DNA from: Sporocytophaga myxococcoides DSM 11118
GTDB taxonomy: Bacteria; Bacteroidota; Bacteroidia; Cytophagales; Cytophagaceae
Assembly (NCBI RefSeq): GCF_000426725.1
Contig: NZ_KE384561.1
Span: 351,092-415,091, forward strand
Direction: 5' to 3'
Length of the DNA: 64,000 bases
The notes under the pieces are model-generated. The model ran no database searches and had not been told where the DNA came from. It worked only from the letters and a program-made list of their open reading frames with translations. Below are positions 8,472 through 16,278 of the stretch, one piece after another (positions within the stretch are counted from its first letter, which is position 1; each line of letters starts with the position of its first letter). Position numbers and translations under genes: made by a program.

Positions 8472-9269
8472 ATGTTTTATAAAAAAAAGGTTATGTCGGA
8501 AAAAAAAGGGAAAATTTATGTGGGTACTTCTGGCTGGCATTATAAGCACTGGATAGGAAAATTTTACCCGGAAAAAACTGCATCTAAAGATTTGTTAGAT
8601 TATTATGATAGCTTTTTTGATACCCTGGAATTGAATAATTCCTTTTACAGACTTCCTTCATCAGAACAATTTTCAAATTGGTATAAAATTACACCAAAGG
8701 GTTTTTTATTCAGTATTAAGGCTAGCAGATATATTACACATATTAAACGCCTCAATATGCCCTCAGAAGGGATAAAAAAGCTTATTGACAGCATTTCACC
8801 TCTGAAAGAAAAACTTGGACCTATTCTATTTCAACTCCCTCCGAATATGAAATTGAATATTCAAAGGTTAGAAGAATTCATTGGTTTTCTTCCTTCAGGG
8901 TTCAGATATACGTTTGAGTTCCGCCACCCCTCCTGGTATACTGAGGATGTATATAAGCTATTAAAAAAGAACAACTGTGCTTTTTGTATTTATGAACTAA
9001 ATCATCATATGTCACCCGTAATTTCAACGGCTGATTTTGTGTATATAAGATTACACGGACCGGAAGAAAAATATTCAGGAGATTATTCCAAAAAGCAACT
9101 TAATGAATGGGCAGAAAGCTGTAAAAACTGGTTGGACGAGGGTAAAGATGTATATATATACTTTGATAATGATCAGAATGCTTATGCTCCCTTTAATGCC
9201 CTTTATCTGAAAGAAACATTACAGAAAGGGAAAAAGAAACATTCAAAACCAAATTACACCAGAGCATAA
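8472..9269 (+). CDS. DUF72 (YecE-like) TIM-barrel protein
   Basis: This 265-residue protein is a clear DUF72 member: IYVGTSGWHYKHWIGKFYP near the N-terminus, LELNNSFYRLPS, PKGFLFSIKASRYITHIKRL, RYTFEFRHPSWY, and the C-terminal DVYIYFDNDQNAYAPFNALYL. DUF72 proteins adopt a TIM-barrel-like fold; biochemical function is not established. The start is uncertain: an ATG at 8493 (MSEKKGK) has an AAAAGG stretch just upstream and would give 258 residues, whereas the ATG at 8472 has no obvious ribosome site. It is divergent from the ebo operon and 138 bp upstream of the phosphorylase gene. Confidence 0.88.
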   Translation: MFYKKKVMSEKKGKIYVGTSGWHYKHWIGKFYPEKTASKDLLDYYDSFFDTLELNNSFYRLPSSEQFSNWYKITPKGFLFSIKASRYITHIKRLNMPSEGIKKLIDSISPLKEKLGPILFQLPPNMKLNIQRLEEFIGFLPSGFRYTFEFRHPSWYTEDVYKLLKKNNCAFCIYELNHHMSPVISTADFVYIRLHGPEEKYSGDYSKKQLNEWAESCKNWLDEGKDVYIYFDNDQNAYAPFNALYLKETLQKGKKKHSKPNYTRA

Positions 9270-9407
9270 AAATCAAAAAAGCTTATCCTTGTATTCATAA
9301 ATTTTAGATATCTTAATTCACATCTTTCCTTCGGCACTTTTAATCGAAAGAAACAAAATTAAGTCTATTGAATTATTTAGATGAATACTTAAATAAAGCA
9401 AAATTCT

Positions 9408-11063
9408 ATGCATGGGACTTTTCTAAATAAACTTCATACTTATGATATCAACCCTAAATTCAGCAAAAGGGCTGCTTATTTCTCAATGGAGTTTGCTGTT
9501 GATCAATCACTGAAAATATATTCAGGAGGACTGGGTTTTCTTGCCGGGTCACATTTAAGAAGTGCTTATGATCTTAAGCAAAACCTGATTGGAATTGGTA
9601 TTTTATGGAAATACGGATATTATGATCAGGTTTGGAATCAGGATCATTATATGGAAGCTAAATTTGTGAAAAAGGAATATTCCTTTCTGGAAGATACCGG
9701 AATAATATTTCCGATCACAATTCATGATACTAAAGTAAATGTGAAAGCATATTTCCTTCCTCCTGATCAGTTCGGTACTGCACCATTATTTTTACTTTCT
9801 ACTGACATCCCTGAAAACGATTATATATCGAGGACCATTACTCATAAACTATATGATTCCAACCTTGCCGCCAAGATTGCACAGTCAATCGTGTTGGGTG
9901 TAGGTGGGGCCAAGCTTCTCGATATTATCGGAGCTGAACCAGAAGTTTATCATATGAATGAAGGTCATGCACTGCCATTGGTATTTTACCTTTATTCCAA
10001 ATATAGAAGCGAAGAGGCTGTCAGAAACCGTATGGTATTTACAACACATACACCTGAACTTGCAGGTAATGAGGAGCATTCGCTGGCCCTGCTTGAAGAA
10101 ATGAGCTTTCTACATTGCATACCTCTAGATGAAGTGAAAAGAATTGCCAAAATTAGTGGAGATACATTGAACTATACCCTTACGGCATTAAGATTATCCA
10201 AAATCGCTAACGGCGTTTCCGAGATACATTCTAAAGTATCTCAATCTATGTGGCAGGGAAATGAAGGTGTATGCCCGATCATCCATATAACCAATGCCCA
10301 AAACAGGAAATTCTGGAAAGACAAGATACTTGATGAGGCATTAAACACTAATAACGATGAATTACTGGTAAAGCGAAAGAAAGAGTTAAAGCAAGAGTTA
10401 TTTAAAGAAGTTGCGGATCAGACCGGAAAGATTTTTGACCCGAATGTACTTACTCTTGTATGGGCAAGGAGATTTGCCGGATATAAAAGAGCACAGCTCT
10501 TGCTCCATAACTATGAAAAGTTCCTTGGACTCATAAGCAGGAAGCATGAACCTATTCAGGTAATATGGGCAGGAAAGCCATATCCCGAGGATAAGCTAGG
10601 AATTGATATATTTAATTATATCAATCATACAGTAGAGAAATTTGATCGTTGTGCAATTCTTACAGGCCATGAAATGAAACTTTCTGCCATGTTAAAAAAA
10701 GGATCTGACGTATGGCTTAACAATCCTATTCCACCAAGAGAGGCATCAGGGACAAGTGGCATGACAGCGTCAATGAATGCATCCATTAACTTTTCTATTC
10801 CTGATGGTTGGTTCCCTGAATTTGCAAAACATGGAATAAACAGCTTTGTAATCAACTCTCAGCAAACCGATTCCTGGGTTCAAAGAGATGATCAGGATAA
10901 TAAAGAATTACTCAGAGTATTGGAAGACGAAATTATTCCTACCTACTATAGAGATCCAAACAGATGGACAACAATAATGAAACAAGCTATGTGTGATGTA
11001 TATCCCCAGTTTGATTCAGACAGAATGGCTACCGAATATTATCAGAAACTTTATCACGCTTAG
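9408..11063 (+). CDS. glgP: Short alpha-glucan phosphorylase family protein (GT35) lacking the canonical PLP lysine
   Basis: A 551-residue GT35 family member, much shorter than the roughly 800-residue GlgP/MalP type, as in the short alpha-glucan phosphorylase subfamily. It starts within the YFSMEFA block (AAYFSMEFAVDQSLKIYSGGLG) and contains FTTHTP, LVWARRFAGYKRAQLLL and VIWAGKPYP. The PLP-binding loop reads EASGTSGMTASMN (residues 445-457): Thr453 occupies the place where phosphorylases carry the Schiff-base lysine. As I recall, other Bacteroidota members show the same change, so the protein may be a retaining glucosyltransferase not dependent on PLP, or a regulatory relative. A perfect convergent terminator hairpin follows the stop. 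Confidence 0.82.
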   Translation: MHGTFLNKLHTYDINPKFSKRAAYFSMEFAVDQSLKIYSGGLGFLAGSHLRSAYDLKQNLIGIGILWKYGYYDQVWNQDHYMEAKFVKKEYSFLEDTGIIFPITIHDTKVNVKAYFLPPDQFGTAPLFLLSTDIPENDYISRTITHKLYDSNLAAKIAQSIVLGVGGAKLLDIIGAEPEVYHMNEGHALPLVFYLYSKYRSEEAVRNRMVFTTHTPELAGNEEHSLALLEEMSFLHCIPLDEVKRIAKISGDTLNYTLTALRLSKIANGVSEIHSKVSQSMWQGNEGVCPIIHITNAQNRKFWKDKILDEALNTNNDELLVKRKKELKQELFKEVADQTGKIFDPNVLTLVWARRFAGYKRAQLLLHNYEKFLGLISRKHEPIQVIWAGKPYPEDKLGIDIFNYINHTVEKFDRCAILTGHEMKLSAMLKKGSDVWLNNPIPPREASGTSGMTASMNASINFSIPDGWFPEFAKHGINSFVINSQQTDSWVQRDDQDNKELLRVLEDEIIPTYYRDPNRWTTIMKQAMCDVYPQFDSDRMATEYYQKLYHA

Positions 11064-11070
11064 GAATACA

Positions 11071-11116
11071 AAAAATAATAAATCCTGATGTTGATACATC
11101 AGGATTTATTATTTTT
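11071..11116. terminator. Bidirectional terminator between glgP and tspO-like genes
   Basis: A perfect 20-bp stem, AAAAATAATAAATCCTGATG at 11071-11090 and its complement at 11097-11116, encloses a six-base loop. A-rich and T-rich flanks let it work for both convergent genes. Its right edge touches the stop codon of the TspO-like gene. Confidence 0.85.
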
Positions 11117-11595
11117 TAGTTTAAAGTCCACAAGCTGATAAGCCAAAAGAATGCATAGCCAAGCCATCCAATAAATGGCAGAAAAACAATTGATATAATC
11201 GGATATAATCTTGCGAATCTGTAAAAGATATAAAACACAAATAAGGTGAATGGTATATAAGCAAAAAAGCCAGCCATGGGGCTTTTTAAACCAAAAAATA
11301 CGAGATCCCAAATGGTATAGTAAGCCATCATAATGACAACCAGAGTGATCAGAAAAACCGTTTCATTTTTATTATTCTCTTCTGAGAAAAGCTTGTAGAG
11401 CAATATTCCACAGATGATGTAGAAGATAAATCCCATGGCAAAGAAATATAAAATGGGTAAGGTAAATGAAGGCAACCTGAGCTGAGCATACCAACTGACA
11501 AGAGCATCGCCTTTGAAAAGGTTACTACATAATGCAAAGAACATACATATAGCTCCAGCTTTAATATATCGAAGCTGATTTAACAATTTATCCAT
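11116..11595 (-). CDS. TspO/MBR family tryptophan-rich sensory protein homologue
   Basis: A 159-residue protein with five predicted membrane helices. It shows the TspO layout: a proline before helix two (LRLPSFTLPILYFFAMGFIFYIICGILLY), the segment YYTIWDLVFFGLKSPMAGF corresponding to the WSPLFFGL-type motif, and a C-terminal helix ending WLISLWTLN. I chose the ATG at 11595 (MDKLL); the longer frame to 11637 begins with TTG and adds an unlikely leader. TspO proteins bind porphyrins and other small ligands in the outer or inner membrane. The match is by pattern, with several conserved tryptophans absent, so confidence is moderate. Confidence 0.72.
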   Translation of the reverse strand: MDKLLNQLRYIKAGAICMFFALCSNLFKGDALVSWYAQLRLPSFTLPILYFFAMGFIFYIICGILLYKLFSEENNKNETVFLITLVVIMMAYYTIWDLVFFGLKSPMAGFFAYIPFTLFVFYIFYRFARLYPIISIVFLPFIGWLGYAFFWLISLWTLN

Positions 11596-11675
11596 GTTTT
11601 CAGAAATTAAATATGGAATGTATTTATAAAGAATCAAACAATCTGATATCCCTATTGTTCTTAAAATAAAAGGGT

Positions 11676-11948
11676 ATGAGATATTTCAGACTGTTCACTA
11701 TTATATTAAGCCTTAATATTCAGGGATGCAATGAGAGAAAAGCTGAAAAAATTTTTTCTACCACTGTTGATACAGGTACCGATATGGTCGATACAACACT
11801 TTTAAAGAGCGACACGTCCCGTCAAAAAGATACAATCCCCACTAAACTTCCTCCAAAAAATAATGATACTGAAACTGTGCTAAAACCCAAATCAAAGGAT
11901 GATATGCCTGTAGCTATACCGGACTCCATAAAGAATAAAAAGAAATAA
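11676..11948 (+). CDS. Small lipoprotein of unknown function
   Basis: A 90-residue protein with a short signal and lipobox (LSLNIQGC, Cys18), then a hydrophilic tail rich in Thr, Asp, Lys and Pro (KSDTSRQKDTIPTKLPPKNNDTET). Such a composition suggests an unstructured, surface- or periplasm-facing lipoprotein. It stands alone, divergent from the TspO-like gene, and is followed by a strong terminator hairpin. No family recognised. Confidence 0.65.
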   Translation: MRYFRLFTIILSLNIQGCNERKAEKIFSTTVDTGTDMVDTTLLKSDTSRQKDTIPTKLPPKNNDTETVLKPKSKDDMPVAIPDSIKNKKK

Positions 11949-11962
11949 ACTATAGATTTAAA

Positions 11963-11996
11963 AAAGAAAAAAGGGAGCTTGCTCCCTTTTTTCTTT
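11963..11996 (+). terminator. Rho-independent terminator after the small lipoprotein gene
   Basis: A perfect 16-bp stem, AAAGAAAAAAGGGAGC at 11963-11978 and its complement at 11981-11996, with a two-base loop and a T-rich 3' side. It lies just after the stop at 11948 and overlaps the last codon of the small minus-strand ORF (11995-12111), for which it could also terminate. Confidence 0.82.
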
Positions 11997-12111
11997 AACG
12001 ATTTCTTTCTTTAGGATTTGGCTGAGATGGTCCTTTATTTGGAAGCTTATCTTTTTCAGATGGATTCTCTTTTGCCTTATCTCTTTCCTTAGGCTGATTT
12101 TTATTTCCCAT
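11995..12111 (-). CDS. Possible 38-residue lysine/asparagine/proline-rich protein
   Basis: An ATG at 12109-12111 opens a 38-codon frame ending in TAA at 11995-11997. The product begins MGNKNQPKERDKAKENPSEK and ends PNPKERNR; it is wholly hydrophilic and highly charged, with no membrane or signal segment. The composition (regular Lys/Glu/Pro, no out-of-place hydrophobics) is more protein-like than chance, and the frame ends precisely in the terminator hairpin. No homologue is recognised; a small disordered or stress-type protein is a guess. Confidence 0.4.
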   Translation of the reverse strand: MGNKNQPKERDKAKENPSEKDKLPNKGPSQPNPKERNR

Positions 12112-12172
12112 GTTTTTAAGATTTTTCAACCTTAACCACACTATGATAATTTTGTTATTCTTTTATCTAATA

Positions 12173-14110
12173 CTAAGGTAAAATTTCTTCATGCTGAAAT
12201 AAAGAGGAATCAATTGCAAGTGTATCCTGATATACATACTGAGCTGCTCCACCAGTAAGCTTTACGTAAGGAGAGATTTTACTATTTTGCTCTTCTGTAA
12301 TAATTTCTTTTCTTAAAAGTAACGTACCTATCTTTCTGAAGTAATGATTCAGAAAGGGCTTTAGCTTTCCACCTTCATCAAAATAGTACTTAAACGCTTT
12401 TGGTTGGGGAACTATGCTCGCAAGAAAAATACTTTCTTCAACAGAAAGTTCAGATGGCCTTTTGTTAAAGTAAAACTTTGAAGCATTACCAATGCCATAG
12501 ATGCCTGGCCCCCATTCAATAATATTAAGGTAAACCTCATACATTCTATCCTTTCCTGTGAGTCTGTTATTTTCAATAAGCCATACAATCAGAGCTTCTT
12601 CTACTTTTCTCGCAATTGTCTTTTCTCTGCTCAGGAATACATTCTTTACCAATTGCATGGATATAGTGCTTCCTCCTCTTGCAAATTTCCCCTTGCGGAT
12701 ATTATCTTTCATTGCCATTACAAAAGCATCCTCCCTAAAGCCCCTGTGCCAGTAAAAGCTGCCATCTTCAGAACAAAGTACAGCATTTTTAACATATGGA
12801 GAAATCTGATCGATAGGCGTAAATTCAGAATTGTCAATACCGACAGTAAATGTTTTAACTGCCACTCCTTTTTCAAAAGCTGTATGAACAAACGGCTTAT
12901 TCATTTTGGTAAAATCCGTTTTTCCATAACTGATCACCTTAAATCCTTTTTCACTGAAGTTACTGCTGAACTTAAGTGAATCAACCATGCTCTTATCAAG
13001 ATAAAAATTCAGTTGATATGAAAGCTTCCCTTCAACCTTGATACCTTCCAGAGAGGAAAATAAGCCAGCAGGCAATGAAGAAAAAAACCTTTGAGCTTCC
13101 AGTTCAGGCATGTTCAGACTTAAAGCATATATGCCTTTATTTTTCCTGTCGATAGTAGCTTTTCCGTTAAGACAGATATCATTTAGAAAAGTACTGTCGC
13201 TTTCAACAGTAACTGAAGATTTACCAAGGGAAATGAAATAATTTACATCTATCTTTTTTAAAGCAAGTTCGTTGGAGTCAAGTTTAGGGTGTTTTAATTT
13301 TAAAGCATCAAATCTAAATTTTCCTTTAAGATCAAGCTGTTCATCATTGAATTCATTATCTGCAAGATTAAACTTGAGCGTATCAAATCTAAAGTCCAAT
13401 TGATAAAGATCATTGAGATAAGGGACTTTCAGCTCCGAAATTTCAGCATATAAATTTCCATTGATCAATCTTTTGCGTTTATTAATTTGACCTTCTGAAA
13501 TCAGTACCTGATGAGTGTTCGGAATTTCTATAGATGCTTTATAATTTTTGTCATAAAGAAAAAATTTCTTTATTCTGAAAATATACTCGTTGTTGTCTTT
13601 AGTTAAGGCACAATTAAATCCTGAAATTTTTAATCTCGGAGGCAATGCTTTGAAGGAAGCAGTCAAAATCCTGTTAAGGATATAACCATAACCTTTCAAT
13701 GTATCGGAATTTTCACGGTTTGTGCCTCTCTTCAATAAGAAAGAGTAGTTATCTTCCTTACCCTTCTTTACAGGATGAAAATAACCGTCTCTGATAGAAA
13801 AAGATTTAAATCTAAAATCGCCCGTTAAGGTATGAAACAAGTCAAGTTCAAAAGAAAGTGCTTCTGCTTTAGTTAGAGTATCCTTGTTATCCTGAACGAT
13901 ATAAAATTCTTGTCCACTGATACCGGAGAGGCCATGAACAGATATATTATTGAAAGAAAGTGTAGCTTGATAATCAGTTTTGAATTTTTCTTTGACCTTA
14001 CCCAGGGCCCAGTTGGCAATGGAAGCCCTTAGAAAAAATATGGTAAGGATAAATATTGACGATAATACGGCAAGAATAACAACTACCCTTTGCAACTTAC
14101 TGAAACTCAT
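12173..14110 (-). CDS. GT51 peptidoglycan transglycosylase with large AsmA-like N-terminal region
   Basis: A 645-residue membrane-anchored protein. A single N-terminal helix (about residues 9-28) is followed by about 400 residues of beta-rich sequence resembling AsmA/DUF748-type regions (for example LSFNNISVHGLSGISGQEFYI), then a GT51 domain from about 435 to 600. The catalytic motif is EDGSFYWHRGF with Glu448; GGSTISMQLVKN, RKVEEALIVWLIE and LNIIEWGPGIYGIGNASKFYF are the other GT51 blocks. There is no transpeptidase domain, so it is monofunctional and would polymerise lipid II in the periplasm. Monofunctional MtgA is about 240 residues, so the long N-terminal extension is the unusual part. 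A TACCTTTG promoter box lies 25 bp upstream. Confidence 0.88.
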   Translation of the reverse strand: MSFSKLQRVVVILAVLSSIFILTIFFLRASIANWALGKVKEKFKTDYQATLSFNNISVHGLSGISGQEFYIVQDNKDTLTKAEALSFELDLFHTLTGDFRFKSFSIRDGYFHPVKKGKEDNYSFLLKRGTNRENSDTLKGYGYILNRILTASFKALPPRLKISGFNCALTKDNNEYIFRIKKFFLYDKNYKASIEIPNTHQVLISEGQINKRKRLINGNLYAEISELKVPYLNDLYQLDFRFDTLKFNLADNEFNDEQLDLKGKFRFDALKLKHPKLDSNELALKKIDVNYFISLGKSSVTVESDSTFLNDICLNGKATIDRKNKGIYALSLNMPELEAQRFFSSLPAGLFSSLEGIKVEGKLSYQLNFYLDKSMVDSLKFSSNFSEKGFKVISYGKTDFTKMNKPFVHTAFEKGVAVKTFTVGIDNSEFTPIDQISPYVKNAVLCSEDGSFYWHRGFREDAFVMAMKDNIRKGKFARGGSTISMQLVKNVFLSREKTIARKVEEALIVWLIENNRLTGKDRMYEVYLNIIEWGPGIYGIGNASKFYFNKRPSELSVEESIFLASIVPQPKAFKYYFDEGGKLKPFLNHYFRKIGTLLLRKEIITEEQNSKISPYVKLTGGAAQYVYQDTLAIDSSLFQHEEILP

Positions 14111-14135
14111 ATTAGATTACTCTTCTATCTGAGTG

Positions 14136-14143
14136 CAAAGGTA
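14136..14143 (-). promoter_or_regulatory. Bacteroidota -7 promoter element (TACCTTTG)
   Basis: The minus strand reads TACCTTTGCAC, an exact and extended match to TAnnTTTG, ending 26 bp before the ATG of the GT51 gene at 14110. No convincing -33 element was found. Confidence 0.6.
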
Positions 14144-14211
14144 CAATTAAAATCAGGGTTTTGAAATATTTTACTAACTATTGCTTTGGAGGTCTTAATG
14201 AGAATTACTCA

Positions 14212-14796
14212 TTATTCATATTCAGTGTAATAGGCTTCAACACAGTCTACTTTGGAAGTTTTGAGTTTGTAAACTTTGCCCACTGATTTATCTACTACCC
14301 ATGATTTTATTGTTCTCACATTTCCCTCTTTATCAATTTTTATCATGCTTGTAGCCGGTTGTTCAAAATCACATTGAGTTCTGCATAATGTTTCGAACAA
14401 AACTTGTTTGTCCTGTACCATAATTCGTTTAACACCTTTTACTTCACAAACCATATCACCAGCGGTTTTAGCGAAGATCATCACAAAAGAAGAATCTCTT
14501 TTATTGAGATAGGTAAGAAGGCCATACTCCCCTATTCCATGCGATATCTGAGCAGAATATTGAATATACCCTTCCAATTCTCTGGAAGGATCAAACTTTT
14601 TGTTTTGCCAGTTCGTCAAAGTATCAAATAACTCAACCGACGCAATACATTCCTGAGGTTCATGCTCAATAAAATCATGATTGTCAGAGCTATTAAGATG
14701 AGAAGGAATAAAAAATGAGTTTTTTACGAGCGACTCGCATGAAAGAAATATTGCACAAAAAAAGAAAGACAAAATAAGGTTAAGAATCTTTTTCAT
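14212..14796 (-). CDS. Lipoprotein of unknown function
   Basis: A 194-residue protein with an N-terminal signal and lipobox (FFFCAIFLSC, Cys20) followed by a mature domain with mixed beta-like segments (GYIQYSAQISHGIGEYGLLTYLNKRDSSF) and two internal cysteines in the CRTQC region. No named domain is recognised. It lies upstream of, and in the same orientation as, the GT51 gene, but the about 100-bp gap with a strong -7 box suggests separate transcription. The 385-bp region between this gene and the barrel gene at 15182 holds no ORF or hairpin I can support. Confidence 0.7.
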   Translation of the reverse strand: MKKILNLILSFFFCAIFLSCESLVKNSFFIPSHLNSSDNHDFIEHEPQECIASVELFDTLTNWQNKKFDPSRELEGYIQYSAQISHGIGEYGLLTYLNKRDSSFVMIFAKTAGDMVCEVKGVKRIMVQDKQVLFETLCRTQCDFEQPATSMIKIDKEGNVRTIKSWVVDKSVGKVYKLKTSKVDCVEAYYTEYE

Positions 14797-15181
14797 AGCA
14801 GCATTGAATTAGGTTAAGTAATTTTTATTCCAGGTTGTTCCTGTTGTGAGTACTAAACTTGGATTATATATAACTCAGTAATATTTAAGAGCTTCATATT
14901 TACTTTTAGCGGATTTTGGCTTCCGGCTACCTACATTCAATTCCGACTATTATAATATCCCTATTCGTCCATTCCATCTCTGTTTACGGAAGATAAAAAT
15001 AAAAGATAATCTTATTCAGAACTATTTTTCCACATGATTTTCTTGAAACTAAATGAATAAATCCTGTTTAAACTTAAATAATGTCAAAAAATATCCATTC
15101 AAAGTTCAAACAGATATTCATAAGATTTAAAAACAAAAACCTTCGCAGATAATTATAAAAATTAACCTGAAGTATTTATAT

Positions 15182-16273
15182 ATGAGATTTATTAAAACTT
15201 TTTTTTTATTCTTCTTACTGACACAGTCTCTTATAGCAATCTCCTCTGCGCAAGACAGCACGATAGCTCCCAGAAAGAAAAGAGCATTCCTTGTACTTCC
15301 GCTAGTTATAAATACACCAGAAACAAAGTTTGGAGGAGGGGCACTTGGTACAGTAATTTTTAAGATAGGTAAAGATACTTCTGTAAGGTCTTCAAATGTA
15401 CAGTCATTCATCATATATACTCAAAGAAAGCAAATTGTTGTAGAGAGTGGCGGAGGATTATTTTTTAAGAAAGAGAACTACATAGTTAAATGGTTTGGAA
15501 CCTATAGCTACTTCCCCGACAGATTCTATGGTCTTGGTAACAACACTCCTAAAAGTAACATGGAGACATATACCTACAGACAAATATACCTTACATCTCA
15601 ATACATGAGAAAAATATATAAAAAGTTATATGGTGGATTTGATTATGAATTACAGGATGTGATTAGTCTTGATTATGAACCAGGAGGATTATTTGATCAG
15701 GAGAATATATTAGGGAGAAACGGTGGCACAGGTTCCGGCCTTGGCCCTTTGATTGCCTGGGATAATCGGAACAATGCATTTTATCCTACTAAGGGAGCAT
15801 ATCTGCAGGTTTCTTATGTGCTTTTCAGAAATATCTTCGGCAGTAATTTTAAATTTCAAACTAACTTTTTTGATTTCAGAAAATTCATAAAATTAGGTGG
15901 TCAGAATGTTCTTGCCTTACAGTTATTTTCGCAAATCACATCTGGTGATGTGCCAGTCAGAAACCTGTCATACATCGGAGGGCCCTTTATTATGAGGGGT
16001 TATTATCTGGGTAGATATAGAGACAACAATGCGATTGCAATACAAAGCGAATACCGGATGCGTGTATGGAGAAGGTTCGGTGCTGTTGCTTTTGCAGGAT
16101 TAGGGGAAGTTAGTCAACAATTGAAAGACTATTCCATTAATGGTTTAAAATACTCATTGGGAGCGGGTATACGCTTTGCCATTGTCCCTAAAGAAAGTAT
16201 CAATCTCAGGGTAGATTTCGCGATAGGTAAAAACTCCTCAGGCTTTTATCTATATTTAACAGAAGCTTTCTGA
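15182..16273 (+). CDS. BamA/TamA-family outer-membrane beta-barrel protein
   Basis: A 363-residue protein with a signal peptide ending near AISSAQ (residues 18-24) and a mature part consisting of alternating beta strands. The central GSGLGPLIAWDNRNNAFYPTKGAYLQV is the D15/surface antigen signature (DxRN..FP..G), and SYIGGPFIMRGYYLGRYRDNNAIAIQSEYR is the VRGF-like barrel motif region. It has no POTRA repeats, so it is a barrel-only member rather than BamA itself; such proteins in Bacteroidota are annotated BamA/TamA family. Cargo unknown. It converges with pckA with only 5 bp between stops. Confidence 0.82.
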   Translation: MRFIKTFFLFFLLTQSLIAISSAQDSTIAPRKKRAFLVLPLVINTPETKFGGGALGTVIFKIGKDTSVRSSNVQSFIIYTQRKQIVVESGGGLFFKKENYIVKWFGTYSYFPDRFYGLGNNTPKSNMETYTYRQIYLTSQYMRKIYKKLYGGFDYELQDVISLDYEPGGLFDQENILGRNGGTGSGLGPLIAWDNRNNAFYPTKGAYLQVSYVLFRNIFGSNFKFQTNFFDFRKFIKLGGQNVLALQLFSQITSGDVPVRNLSYIGGPFIMRGYYLGRYRDNNAIAIQSEYRMRVWRRFGAVAFAGLGEVSQQLKDYSINGLKYSLGAGIRFAIVPKESINLRVDFAIGKNSSGFYLYLTEAF

Positions 16274-16278
16274 CCTCC

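Noticed and set aside
12653-12979. 108-codon plus-strand frame
   Set aside because: Antisense to the GT51 domain with no recognisable motif.
14797-15181. 385-bp gap before the barrel gene as a possible small RNA
   Set aside because: No conserved-looking hairpin, terminator or promoter match was found.
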